A stretch of DNA of 64,000 bases. It comes from JAEZAA01 sp964514485. Its GTDB lineage: Bacteria > Pseudomonadota > Gammaproteobacteria > Pseudomonadales > Oleiphilaceae. How positions within the stretch are numbered: position 1 is the first letter of the stretch; each line of letters begins with the position of its first letter. A program made the translations under genes and the position numbers. The DNA is taken from contig CAZEWG010000011.1 in assembly GCA_964514485.1 (NCBI GenBank), positions 19,377 through 83,376 of the forward strand, in the 5' to 3' direction. Below are positions 1 to 8,867 of this stretch, piece after piece. The notes under the pieces are model-generated. The model did not search any database. It saw only the letters and a list, made by a program, of their open reading frames with translations, and was not told where the DNA came from.

Positions 1-1
1 G

Positions 2-781
2 GCAACACGGGATCAGCTGGCCAGCCGTAATCCGGACTTTTTCTCCGTCACCTACGGGGCTGGCGGTTCAACCCGGGAGCGGACCATCGATACCGTACTC
101 ACGCTGCATGCCCAAGGCATTCCCGCCGCCCCTCACCTGTCTTGCATCGGGGCGACCCGGGAGAGCCTGAAGGAGCTGCTGGACCTGTTTGTGGAGCACG
201 GCATCAACCGGATTGTTGCCCTGCGGGGAGATTTACCCTCCGGCATGGGGTCTCCCGGTGAGCTGCGCTATGCCAATGAGCTGGTGGAATATATCCGCGA
301 ACACAGCGGTGATCACTTCAATATCGAAGTGGCCGCCTATCCGGAGTTTCACCCCCAAGCGGTCAGTGCCGAAGACGACCTGAAGAACTTCAAGCGCAAG
401 GTCGATGCCGGTGCCAATAGCGCCATTACCCAGTATTTTTTCAACCCGGACAGCTATTTCTACTTCGTCGACCGTTGTGAAAAGATGGGCATCAACATCC
501 CCATCGTGCCGGGCATTATGCCCATTACCAACTACAGCAAGCTGGCCCGCTTCTCCGAAGCCTGTGGCGCGGAACTGCCCCGCTGGATCCGCAAGCAACT
601 GCAAGCCTATGGCGATGACAGCGACAGCATCCTCCAGTTCGGCACCGATGTGGTCACCGACATGTGTGAAAAGCTGCTGGCCGCCGGTGCCCCTGGTCTG
701 CACTTCTATACCCTGAACCAGGCCGAGCCCAGCCTGGCGATCTGGGACCGACTGGGTATCGGTCAAAAGAAAGCGTTCTAA
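2..781 (+). CDS. metF: 5,10-methylenetetrahydrofolate reductase, 5' end outside window
   Basis: This enzyme reduces 5,10-methylene-THF to 5-methyl-THF with FAD and NAD(P)H, supplying the methyl group for methionine synthesis in the cytoplasm. The frame is open from base 2, so the start lies upstream; 259 residues are visible against about 290 for the family, so roughly 30 N-terminal residues are missing. Visible family signatures are SVTYGAGGSTRE near the visible N-terminus, the ALRGDLP segment and YPEFHPQ. The stop is TAA at 779-781. The neighbour bioA follows on the same strand 211 bases later, so the two are probably separate transcription units. Confidence 0.93.
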   Translation, partial: ATRDQLASRNPDFFSVTYGAGGSTRERTIDTVLTLHAQGIPAAPHLSCIGATRESLKELLDLFVEHGINRIVALRGDLPSGMGSPGELRYANELVEYIREHSGDHFNIEVAAYPEFHPQAVSAEDDLKNFKRKVDAGANSAITQYFFNPDSYFYFVDRCEKMGINIPIVPGIMPITNYSKLARFSEACGAELPRWIRKQLQAYGDDSDSILQFGTDVVTDMCEKLLAAGAPGLHFYTLNQAEPSLAIWDRLGIGQKKAF

Positions 782-992
782 TCACAACCCCACACCGACA
801 CCCGGCCGGTCCTCACCCAGAGGGCGCCGGGTGTCGTCGCTTCAGGCGTCTGGCAGCCTGACTTGCTATTCTCCTGCCAGCCTTTTTATCATCCAGCCTG
901 AGTTCTTTTTCCGAGCCTGTACCGGCCTGGCGTTCCGCGCCGGCTCCGACCTCACAGCCTCTCCACCACACTCAGCCTTCGGGGAGTTGTTT

Positions 993-2348
993 ATGACCGG
1001 CCAAAATGACCAGTTAATGCAGCGAGACCTGCGCGCCCTGTGGCATCCCTGTACCCAGATGAAAGACCACGAGCAACTACCGGTGATCCCGATCCGCCGG
1101 GGCGAAGGTGTCTGGCTGGAAGACTTTGACGGCAATCGTTATATCGATGCGGTCAGTTCCTGGTGGGTCAATCTGTTCGGCCACTGCAACCCGCGCATCA
1201 ACCACCGCATCAAGCAGCAGGTGGATGAACTGGAGCACGTGATTCTGGCCGGCTTCACCCACCAGCCCATTATCGAGCTCTCGGAGCGACTGGTGGAGGT
1301 CACGCCCCCCGGCCTCAGCAAGTGTTTTTTTGCCGACAACGGTTCCTCCGCCATCGAAGTAGCAGTCAAGATGAGCTTTCATGCGTGGCGAAACCAGGGC
1401 TTTACCCGCAAGCGCAAGTTCGTCAACCTGGCCAACAGCTACCACGGCGAAACCCTGGGCGCTTTGGCGGTGGGCGATGTCGCCCTTTATAAAGAAACCT
1501 ACGAACCCTTGCTGATGGAAGTGATCACCGCCCCCAGCCCCGATTGCTTTTATCGGGAGTCGGGCGAATCCTGGGAGGACTACAGCCGCCGCCAGTTTGA
1601 GGCGATGGAGAAGATTCTCAGTGAGCAGGCGGACGAAATCTGTGCAGTGATTGTCGAGCCCCTGGTGCAATGCGCCGGCGCCATGCGCATGTACCACCCG
1701 ATTTACCTGACACTGCTGCGGGAAGCCTGTGATCGCTATGGCGTGCACCTGATTGCCGATGAAATCGCGGTTGGTTTTGGTCGTACCGGCACCCTGTTTG
1801 CCTGCGAGCAGGCCGGGATCAGCCCGGACTTCCTGTGCCTGTCCAAGGGGTTGACCGGCGGTTACCTGCCCCTGTCGGTGGTGCTCACCACCCAGGACAT
1901 CTACGACGTCTTTTATGACGACTACAGCAGCCTCAAGGCGTTTCTGCACTCCCACAGCTACACCGGCAATCCGTTGGGTTGCGCGGCAGCGCTGGCCACC
2001 CTGGATATTTTCCGGGACGATCCGGTGCTTGAACGCAACCGGGAGCTCAGCGCCTACATGGCGCAAGCCACCGCCCATCTGACTGATCATCCCCATGTGG
2101 CGGAAGTTCGCCAGACCGGGATGATCCTCGCCATTGAGCTGGTTCAGGACAAGGCCAGCCGCACCCCCTTTCCCTGGCAGCAACGCCGGGGCCTGAAAGT
2201 CTACCAACACGCCCTGCAACATCAGGCACTGCTGCGGCCGCTGGGTAATGTGGTTTATTTGATGCCGCCTTATGTCATTCAGGAGGCGGAAATTGATCAT
2301 CTGGTTAAAGTTGCAGAAGCCGGCATTGAGCTGGCCGTGAAGGATTGA
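993..2348 (+). CDS. bioA: Adenosylmethionine-8-amino-7-oxononanoate aminotransferase
   Basis: BioA is a PLP enzyme that moves the amino group of S-adenosylmethionine to KAPA, giving DAPA in biotin synthesis. The 451-residue protein begins MTGQNDQL and carries the early signature WHPCTQMKDHE. The PLP lysine lies in LSKGLTGGYLP (about K285), and the aspartate of IADEIAVGFGRTG should contact the pyridine ring. I chose ATG 993 because GGGGAG at 981-986 is a good ribosome site. The frame is open further upstream to 831, but that extension is not BioA-like. The stop overlaps the region just before rsmE, suggesting one transcript. No other bio gene is in the window. Confidence 0.95.
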   Translation: MTGQNDQLMQRDLRALWHPCTQMKDHEQLPVIPIRRGEGVWLEDFDGNRYIDAVSSWWVNLFGHCNPRINHRIKQQVDELEHVILAGFTHQPIIELSERLVEVTPPGLSKCFFADNGSSAIEVAVKMSFHAWRNQGFTRKRKFVNLANSYHGETLGALAVGDVALYKETYEPLLMEVITAPSPDCFYRESGESWEDYSRRQFEAMEKILSEQADEICAVIVEPLVQCAGAMRMYHPIYLTLLREACDRYGVHLIADEIAVGFGRTGTLFACEQAGISPDFLCLSKGLTGGYLPLSVVLTTQDIYDVFYDDYSSLKAFLHSHSYTGNPLGCAAALATLDIFRDDPVLERNRELSAYMAQATAHLTDHPHVAEVRQTGMILAIELVQDKASRTPFPWQQRRGLKVYQHALQHQALLRPLGNVVYLMPPYVIQEAEIDHLVKVAEAGIELAVKD

Positions 2349-2350
2349 GT

Positions 2351-3085
2351 ATGCGCATTCCGAGAATTCATACCCCCGAACAGCTTAACCCCGGCCAACA
2401 ACTGGCCTTGGATGATAACGCCGCCAATCACGTGGCCCGGGTGCTGCGGATGCAGGCCGGCCAGCAGATCCGGCTGTTCAATGGGGATGGACAGGACTAT
2501 CCGGCCACCTTGGTGGACGTGGGCAAACGCCATGTGCTGGTGGACATTGGCGAGCCGGTGACGGCTGCCGCCGAGTCGCCACTGCGTATTCATCTCGGGC
2601 AAACCATGTCCCGGGGCGACCGTATGGACTATGCGGTCCAGAAAGCCACCGAGCTGGGGGTTCACGCCATCACGCCCCTGCACAGCGAACGCTGTGAAGT
2701 GCGCCTGAAAGGCGAGCGTCAGGAAAAGCGTGAAGGGCACTGGCAGCAAGTCGCAGTTAGCGCCTGTGAACAGTCCGGCCGGGCGGTGGTCCCTGCCGTG
2801 CATCCGGTACAGCCCCTGGCGGAGTGGGTTCAAACAGTCGAGGCCGACCTGCGTTTGGTGCTGCATCACCATAGCGCCGCCCCCTTGGAGCTCGCCACAC
2901 CACCCACCTCCGTGGCCCTGCTGATTGGCCCGGAAGGGGGGTTAACCGAGGCCGAGGTGGCTCTCGCCCAAGAGGCCGGCTTTGTCCCGGTGGCATTTGG
3001 CAACCGGGTCTTTCGCACCGAAACCGCCCCGGTCGCGGCCCTCAGCATCCTGCAATGGCTGTGGGGCGACTTTCGCCAGCCCTAG
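2351..3085 (+). CDS. rsmE: 16S rRNA m3U1498 methyltransferase
   Basis: RsmE methylates N3 of U1498 in 16S rRNA of the small ribosomal subunit, using S-adenosylmethionine. The 244-residue protein has the family's trefoil-knot signatures near the C-terminus: LIGPEGGLTEAE and then GNRVFRTETA, which form the SAM site. The N-terminal PUA-like part includes NHVARVLRM. ATG 2351 is two bases after the bioA stop and has AAGGA at 2340-2344; a TTG at 2345 in frame is a weaker alternative. It is probably cotranscribed with bioA. Confidence 0.95.
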   Translation: MRIPRIHTPEQLNPGQQLALDDNAANHVARVLRMQAGQQIRLFNGDGQDYPATLVDVGKRHVLVDIGEPVTAAAESPLRIHLGQTMSRGDRMDYAVQKATELGVHAITPLHSERCEVRLKGERQEKREGHWQQVAVSACEQSGRAVVPAVHPVQPLAEWVQTVEADLRLVLHHHSAAPLELATPPTSVALLIGPEGGLTEAEVALAQEAGFVPVAFGNRVFRTETAPVAALSILQWLWGDFRQP

Positions 3086-3128
3086 GTCCAAGTCGCACAT
3101 GTTGCAAAATGTAACTTAAAGGGCGGGC

Positions 3129-3137
3129 TGTGGATAA
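3129..3137 (-). promoter_or_regulatory. DnaA box, exact consensus
   Basis: TTATCCACA on the minus strand, followed on the plus strand by AAACTGTGGAAAT. See the spacer entry and the finding on the duplicated module. Confidence 0.5.
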
Positions 3138-3310
3138 AACTGTGGAAATCCTCCGGATAGCCGGTAGATTTCCTTGGGATAGCCCGGTATAACGGGCACC
3201 CTCCCGCCAAACAAATTAAGTTTTCAAATAAAATCATATCCTTATTAAAAGAATCCCTGCAAAACGCAGTTAATTCAGCACGGCTGCGTTCCCTACAGCA
3301 ATCCTTGGCT

Positions 3311-3319
3311 TGTGCATAA
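3311..3319 (-). promoter_or_regulatory. DnaA box, exact consensus
   Basis: TTATGCACA on the minus strand, in the second copy of the repeated module and in the same orientation as the box at 3129-3137. Confidence 0.5.
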
Positions 3320-3524
3320 AACTGTGACTAACCAAGGCTTGAAGCCCTTTTTATTCTGCACAAACGTGCAATTGCGCACCTTTTGTAAATCTATGTTTCG
3401 TTTTAATTATTCAAGCGGCTTATAATCCCAGCCGGTTTTCCTCGGTTGATTCCGCTTCTCCAAGTATTCGTGAACGGTACCGACAAGGCAGCAACCAGAT
3501 AAACAGGATGGTATTAACAACCAA

Positions 3525-4754
3525 ATGAGTTGGGATTTTCTAACCTCCGCCACACTTTGGCAGTATCTTTCGATTCCGGTGGTCGCCGCATTCATTGGCT
3601 GGAGCACCAACTGGCTCGCCGTCAAGATGACTTTCTATCCCCTGAATTTCATTGGTATTCCGCCCTATCTAGGGTGGCAGGGAATTATCCCCTCCAAGGC
3701 CGGCAAAATGGCCCAGATCAGCGTCGATGCGACCATCGCCAAGATCGGTACGGTACGGGAAGTATTCGAAAACATTGACCCCAAGGTCCTAGCCACCTAC
3801 ATCGTGCAGTCAGTGGAGCCACGGGTGGAGGAATATGTTGATGAAATGATGGCCCAGGAGCATCGTACCCTGTGGGAAAATTTACCCCAGTCCATCAAGA
3901 ACATGGTGTATGAGCGGGTACGGAAGAATATTCCGGCGCTGGTCGACAACCTGGTCATTGATATTAGCCAGAATATCGAAGAGCTGCTGGACATCAAGGG
4001 AATGGTGACCGAGCAACTGGTTCAGGACAAAGAGCTGCTCAACCGGATCTTTCTGGAATGCGGCGAGCAGGAGTTCAAGTTCATCATCATCTCCGGCCTT
4101 TACTTCGGCTTTCTGTTTGGTCTGGTGCAGATGGCCATCTGGTTTTTCTATCAGGGCAGCTGGATCCTCCCCATCGCAGGGCTGATCGTCGGCTATGCCA
4201 CCAACTGGGTGGCCCTGAACATGATCTTTCGCCCCCTGCATCCGGTCAAAATCGGCCCATTCCGCATTCAGGGGCTGTTTCTGCGCCGTCAGAAGGAAGT
4301 CGCCCAGTCCTTCTGCCATATCGTCACCCACGATATTCTGCGAGTTGGCAATATTATTGAAGCCATGCTCAATGGCCCCCAGGGCGATCGCACCCGCAAT
4401 ATTGTCAAAAAACACATCAAGCCCCTGGTAGACGAGACCTCCGGCATCACCAAGCCCATCACTCAGCTCGCCTTTGGTCCCAAGGGCTTTGCCGATCTCA
4501 AGCATAAAGTCGGCGAAAAGGCGATCCAGATCTCGCGCACCGCCTTCAATGACCCGGTTTTCAATAATGACCGTGCCGCGGTTGTCGAATCCCTGATGCG
4601 GGAGCGCATGATGGCCCTGTCGCCAGAAGAGTTTCAGGACCTGCTGCGTCCCTGCTTCCAGGAAGACGAGATCAAGCTGATTCTGGTGGGAGCCTTTCTG
4701 GGCTTTGTCGCCGGTGTGCTCCAGCTGGTTTACGTGTTCGGTCAACAGCTCTAG
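3525..4754 (+). CDS. DUF445 family membrane protein
   Basis: This 409-residue protein belongs to the DUF445 family, whose biochemical role is not known. It begins with a membrane segment containing the family's repeat-like motif GWSTNWLAVKMTFYP (about residues 20-36). The motif recurs after a second membrane pair as GYATNWVALNMIFRP in the middle of the protein. The region between is helical and charged, and a last hydrophobic segment ends the protein. The duplicated GxxTNWxAxxMxFxP motif is characteristic. It stands alone between rsmE and a DUF748 gene, with a hairpin terminator behind it, so it is probably monocistronic. Confidence 0.85.
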   Translation: MSWDFLTSATLWQYLSIPVVAAFIGWSTNWLAVKMTFYPLNFIGIPPYLGWQGIIPSKAGKMAQISVDATIAKIGTVREVFENIDPKVLATYIVQSVEPRVEEYVDEMMAQEHRTLWENLPQSIKNMVYERVRKNIPALVDNLVIDISQNIEELLDIKGMVTEQLVQDKELLNRIFLECGEQEFKFIIISGLYFGFLFGLVQMAIWFFYQGSWILPIAGLIVGYATNWVALNMIFRPLHPVKIGPFRIQGLFLRRQKEVAQSFCHIVTHDILRVGNIIEAMLNGPQGDRTRNIVKKHIKPLVDETSGITKPITQLAFGPKGFADLKHKVGEKAIQISRTAFNDPVFNNDRAAVVESLMRERMMALSPEEFQDLLRPCFQEDEIKLILVGAFLGFVAGVLQLVYVFGQQL

Positions 4755-4770
4755 GACATCCAACCTATTA

Positions 4771-4794
4771 CCGCTCCTCATCAGTCAGGAGCGG
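4771..4794 (+). terminator. Hairpin terminator after the DUF445 gene
   Basis: CCGCTCCT and AGGAGCGG form an 8-bp stem with an 8-base loop, 17 bases after the stop. The following tract is only weakly T-rich. Confidence 0.6.
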
Positions 4795-4929
4795 TCCTTC
4801 CGCCCCCCGTAGCCCGGGCCGTAAAGACCGCTCGACGCCTCTCAAATAAGCCGCTTTGATGCATCCAGGGACCATAGTAGAATCCTGACACCCAGGCCGC
4901 CCGCCTGTAGATCATAGGGAAGTCCGTCC

Positions 4930-7398
4930 ATGTCCAAAGCCTTACGCAACCTTGCGCTGACCCTGCTGGCTCTGCTAACCCTGATTCTGCTGATTCTATG
5001 GCTTGCCACTCCGCCTGTGGCCCGCCATTATCTGGAGCAGTTTTTTGCCGAGCAAAATGCGGAGTTTTCCGCCGAAACGATCAGCCTCAATCCCCTCACC
5101 TCCCGACTGGAAGTCCGTGGCCTGCTGGTGACTCAGGAAGGGGAACCAGTGTTAAGCGCGGATTTGCTAAGAGTCAGCCTGCGACTGCCCGATCTCGTTG
5201 ATCGCAACATTCACATCAGTGAGCTGTTGCTGGATGGCATCTTTTTGCAGGTCAGCCAGCAGGACAACCAACTGCGGGTGGCGGGCATTGAGTTAGGCGC
5301 CTCAACCGAAACGGAGACCGTAACAGAAACCGCGGCAGAGGCAGCACCAGAGATAGCCCCCGAGGCAGAGATAGACCCAGAGGCGGAGAACGAGCAACAA
5401 CTCGCCCAGCAAGAGGCTGAGGCCACCACGCCTTGGGGCCTGATCCTGCCCGCCGGTGAAATCCGCAACACCCGGATTCTCGCCCACCGTCAGGAGCAAT
5501 CCGATGAGCTGGTCATCCAGAGTTTCCAGATCAGCAACTTTTCCGCCCGCGATCAGGATCTGCAAGGCAAGATCGGCCTCGACAGCCTGGTGAACCAGGC
5601 TCCGCTGCGGGTCAATGTGGACCTCCATGGCGCCCAGGAACAACTGGAGCTGATCAGTCAGCTGTCCCTGGAGAACTTCTCCATCGCACCTTTAATGGAG
5701 TTTTTGCCCCCGGAACTTCTGGGCAGTTCTGCCCTGGTCAGCCTGGAACTCTCCGCGGCCATCAACCTGGATGGGCCCAACCTCAAGGTTTCCCTGGTCA
5801 ACACCACAGCGCAGGTCACCGAGCTCCAGGCCCTCTATGCCCCCTACCGGTTTGAGAGCGCCCTGCTTCAGCTGAACCTGCCGGAGTTTATGGTCGCCCT
5901 TCAAGATGGCGAGTTGGCCGGGTTCCAAGGGGACTATCGGCTAGAGACCGGCGCGACCCGGCTTTACTATCAAAATGAACAACAACTCCTGGCAGGCTGG
6001 GAATCCATCACCACCCAAGGGGGTAAGCTGGCCTCGCAAGGCGCGCTGGAGGTTCAACTGCCTGACTTCACGCTGTCGGGTCTGACCATTTCCCAAAGCC
6101 AGACCGCCCAAGAGGTCCTCCCGGCGCTACTCCAGCTCGATCAGCTACAACTGCAGAACCTGGCCTACTCCGAGCAGGACGGGCACCTGGACCTGGGCCT
6201 GATCGCCATCCACCAGATCGACACCAAGCTACTGCTCTCCGCCGAAGGGGAGCCGCTGAACATTCTGAAGGTCGAGACCACCGGCGAGACTCCAGAGGTA
6301 GCCACGGTCCAGGCAGAAACCCCTCCACCAGCCACGAAACAGGTCGAAACGGATGAGGTGCGGCCCAGCGAACCATCGGTCAGCTTCCGTCTCGGTCGAC
6401 TGGATATCAGTGGCACCAACACCCTGACGGTGATTGACCGGAGCGCCAAACCCGAGGTGCTGCATACCCTGGTGCTGGAATCCTTCCACCTGGATCAGTT
6501 GGACACCCGCCAAACCGCGCTCGCCTCTCCGTTCCAGCTGCGGGGTAACGCCGGGGGCTACTCCAGCATTGAAGCCGAGGGCGAGATTGCCCTGTTTGCG
6601 GAAAAGCCCAACCTCAAGCTGACCAAAACCATCCGCGAGTTTGAACTGCCACCGCTGTCACCTTATATCAGCGACAGCCTGGGTTATGAGATTGAAGCCG
6701 GACAACTGGATCTCGACCTGAAGCTGGCCATTGTGGACGGCATCATTGATGGCCACGCCGGCCTTAACCTGCGACGTACTGACTTTGGGCCGCCGAAAAA
6801 CGCCCCGGACCAGGCCGGTGGCTCCGGTTTGATTCCCCTGAACGTGGCGCTTGGCATGCTGAAAGACAGCAAGGGCAATATTGAGCTGGATATTCCCCTG
6901 TCCGGGGATACTGAAAACCCCGACTTCAGTGTCGCCGGTTTTGTCACACGCACCCTGGGCCGGGCGATCCTGCAAGGGGCCTCTACCTATGCCATGCAGG
7001 CCTTTGTGCCCTATGCCAATGTCATTACCGTCGCCCAGATCGCCGGCCAGCAGCTGCTGAAAATTCGTTTTAATCCCTTGGAGCTGGAGCCCGGACAGCT
7101 GGACCCGGCCGACGCCAGCTTTATTGAACAATTCGGCAAGCTGCTCCAGGAGCGGGAAGATCTGCAGGTGAAGATCTGCGGCTATGCAACGGTGGCTGAC
7201 CTGAATCTGGCGCCTGGCCCCCAGGAGCTGACCGAAGACCAGTTCAAACAACTACAAGATCTGGCCGGGCGACGGGCCAACCACTTCAAGCAGAAGGTGA
7301 TTGACGCTTACGGGATTCCTTCAGCGCGGATGCTGACCTGTAATGCCGGCGTCGACTCCGGCAAAGATGCCCGCCCTCGCCTGGAGTTCGAAACCTGA
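4930..7398 (+). CDS. AsmA-like DUF748 envelope protein
   Basis: The 822-residue protein has one N-terminal membrane anchor (about residues 7-27) followed by a large periplasmic region of the AsmA/DUF748 type. Such proteins are thought to form elongated beta-rich grooves connected with lipid or envelope homeostasis; its exact role is not known. The C-terminal part (about residue 700 on) contains FNPLELEPGQLDPADASFIEQ and an OmpA-like tail, as in other DUF748 proteins. Two acidic, low-complexity inserts rich in Glu, Thr and Ala lie at about residues 119-165 and 455-485. ATG 4930 follows AGGGAAG at 4916-4922. It is convergent with yihY. Confidence 0.8.
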   Translation: MSKALRNLALTLLALLTLILLILWLATPPVARHYLEQFFAEQNAEFSAETISLNPLTSRLEVRGLLVTQEGEPVLSADLLRVSLRLPDLVDRNIHISELLLDGIFLQVSQQDNQLRVAGIELGASTETETVTETAAEAAPEIAPEAEIDPEAENEQQLAQQEAEATTPWGLILPAGEIRNTRILAHRQEQSDELVIQSFQISNFSARDQDLQGKIGLDSLVNQAPLRVNVDLHGAQEQLELISQLSLENFSIAPLMEFLPPELLGSSALVSLELSAAINLDGPNLKVSLVNTTAQVTELQALYAPYRFESALLQLNLPEFMVALQDGELAGFQGDYRLETGATRLYYQNEQQLLAGWESITTQGGKLASQGALEVQLPDFTLSGLTISQSQTAQEVLPALLQLDQLQLQNLAYSEQDGHLDLGLIAIHQIDTKLLLSAEGEPLNILKVETTGETPEVATVQAETPPPATKQVETDEVRPSEPSVSFRLGRLDISGTNTLTVIDRSAKPEVLHTLVLESFHLDQLDTRQTALASPFQLRGNAGGYSSIEAEGEIALFAEKPNLKLTKTIREFELPPLSPYISDSLGYEIEAGQLDLDLKLAIVDGIIDGHAGLNLRRTDFGPPKNAPDQAGGSGLIPLNVALGMLKDSKGNIELDIPLSGDTENPDFSVAGFVTRTLGRAILQGASTYAMQAFVPYANVITVAQIAGQQLLKIRFNPLELEPGQLDPADASFIEQFGKLLQEREDLQVKICGYATVADLNLAPGPQELTEDQFKQLQDLAGRRANHFKQKVIDAYGIPSARMLTCNAGVDSGKDARPRLEFET

Positions 7399-7425
7399 GC
7401 GGAGGGCCGTTAAGCCCTCACGGAC

Positions 7426-7451
7426 GGCAACCGGTCAAGGCACCGGTTGCC
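7426..7451 (+). terminator. Hairpin between convergent DUF748 and yihY genes
   Basis: GGCAACCGG and CCGGTTGCC form a perfect 9-bp stem with an 8-base loop. It lies in the 60-base gap between two convergent genes, so it can serve both. Confidence 0.65.
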
Positions 7452-7458
7452 CCCATTC

Positions 7459-8805
7459 TTATCCCCCAGCCTCAGCGGTAGGAAACATCGCCTCACCTCG
7501 CACCAAATCCGCCAGGGTTTTCTGGTCGAGCATACTTTGCCGGCAGGAAACCAGTGCGGTCACCAGTTGGCGAAGCTCAGGTTCCATGCCGCCCTGAGGA
7601 CGATAGACCTGATCATCATCGTGGCGCAGGGCCTCCAGGATTTGATTGAGCGTGATCTGATCCAGGGAGCGGCCCGGCACCAACTCGGCCCCTTCCCGGC
7701 CGGCACACTTCAGCAGCTCATGGGTGCTGAGCTTGTTGATAATCCGACGGCCAATTTCCGCGGGCAGGGCCACTCGCTCATACACCTGCTGCACACTCAG
7801 CGTTTGGCCTTGATCGAACGCCCGGCCGATCCAATACATGATCTGCAGCCCGGCATTCTCCTCCACCTCGGCACTGGTATGGATCTGATAGCGCTTGGTG
7901 ACCTGCTCTGAATGCTGAATGTAGTAGGCAATGGCCGAGCCGATCAGCAGGATCAGCCAGCTCACATAAAGCCAGATCAGCAGCAAAATCCCCACCGCGA
8001 AGCCCGAGTAAATGGCTTCATAGTTGGTGGAGCCCACCACGAAAGAGGCGAAAATCAGCCCGGTGGTCTGCCAGGCAACACCGGCGACCGCGCCCCCGAT
8101 CAGGGCTGCCCGCAACCGCACCCGGGCATTGGGCACAAAGGAGTAGACGAAACTAAACGCCAGCACCACCAGAACATAAGGTGAGAGCCGGCTCAAAAAG
8201 GTCAGCATCGCCCCCAGGGTTTCCATCTCGCGAAGGCCTCGGACAACATCCGAGTCCCAAACCGCCGCGGAGACCCCCATGGCGGAGACCACCAGCACCG
8301 GACCAATCAAAATCACGCTGAGATAGTTACTGAAACGCTGGCCAAAGGAGCGTAGCTCGGGAACCCGCCAGACCTGGTTCAGGGCCGTTTCCACCTTCTG
8401 GACCACGGTAATCACCGTGTAAATCAGAAAACCCAGACCAATGGAGCCCAACACGCCCACTTTGATGTTGTCCACAAAGAGCAGCACTCGCTGCGCCAGC
8501 TCAATCCCCTCGTCCCCCAGGGCCGAAAAGAACTGAAACAGTATCGGCTCCATCTGATTGTGCACACCCAACGCCTTGAGCACGGAAAAGCTCAAGGCCA
8601 ACAGGGGCACCACCGACAGCAGCGTGCTGTACACCAGACTCATGGCGTGCAGGGTCATATTGCCCAGGGAGATATCCCGGATCACCGCATAAATCACCCG
8701 GCTCATGCGCCACAAAAGGCGCTTCCCATGCCCCAGCTTGCTCGGGTCCTGCTGCCACAGCCAGCGGTCTAGCGCCTCTTGCGCTTCAATACGGCCAAAC
8801 ACCAT
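7459..8805 (-). CDS. YihY/BrkB family inner-membrane protein
   Basis: This 448-residue protein is of the YihY/BrkB (UPF0761) family of multi-pass inner-membrane proteins; the function is unsettled, and the old RNase BN name is wrong. About six membrane segments lie between residues 45 and 310, beginning with the family pattern MTLHAMSLVYSTLLSVVPL. LLIWLYVSWLILLIGSAIAYY ends the membrane part. A soluble C-terminal tail of about 130 residues follows with a winged-helix-like look. The start ATG at 8805 follows an AAGGAG-like site. The next gene upstream on the same strand is an ftsH paralogue. Confidence 0.88.
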   Translation of the reverse strand: MVFGRIEAQEALDRWLWQQDPSKLGHGKRLLWRMSRVIYAVIRDISLGNMTLHAMSLVYSTLLSVVPLLALSFSVLKALGVHNQMEPILFQFFSALGDEGIELAQRVLLFVDNIKVGVLGSIGLGFLIYTVITVVQKVETALNQVWRVPELRSFGQRFSNYLSVILIGPVLVVSAMGVSAAVWDSDVVRGLREMETLGAMLTFLSRLSPYVLVVLAFSFVYSFVPNARVRLRAALIGGAVAGVAWQTTGLIFASFVVGSTNYEAIYSGFAVGILLLIWLYVSWLILLIGSAIAYYIQHSEQVTKRYQIHTSAEVEENAGLQIMYWIGRAFDQGQTLSVQQVYERVALPAEIGRRIINKLSTHELLKCAGREGAELVPGRSLDQITLNQILEALRHDDDQVYRPQGGMEPELRQLVTALVSCRQSMLDQKTLADLVRGEAMFPTAEAGG

Positions 8806-8867
8806 GCAACTCCTTAGTTCTCTTTTTAGTCTGGAAAGGGGGCGCTGAAATTATGACACAAGGTTAG

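Larger units (their letters stand above)
3086..3524. other. AT-rich intergenic spacer with DnaA boxes
   Basis: This 439-bp spacer holds no convincing gene. It contains two exact matches to the DnaA box TTATNCACA, read on the minus strand: TTATCCACA at 3129-3137 and TTATGCACA at 3311-3319. Both sit in a longer repeated module, TGTG(G/C)ATAAAACTGTG. A one-mismatch box, TTCTGCACA, lies at 3354-3362 on the plus strand. Bases 3208-3255 between the two exact boxes are very AT-rich. CCTTGG/CCAAGG (3303-3308 and 3332-3337) could pair around the second box. TATAAT at 3421-3426 is a possible -10 for the next gene. Confidence 0.6.
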
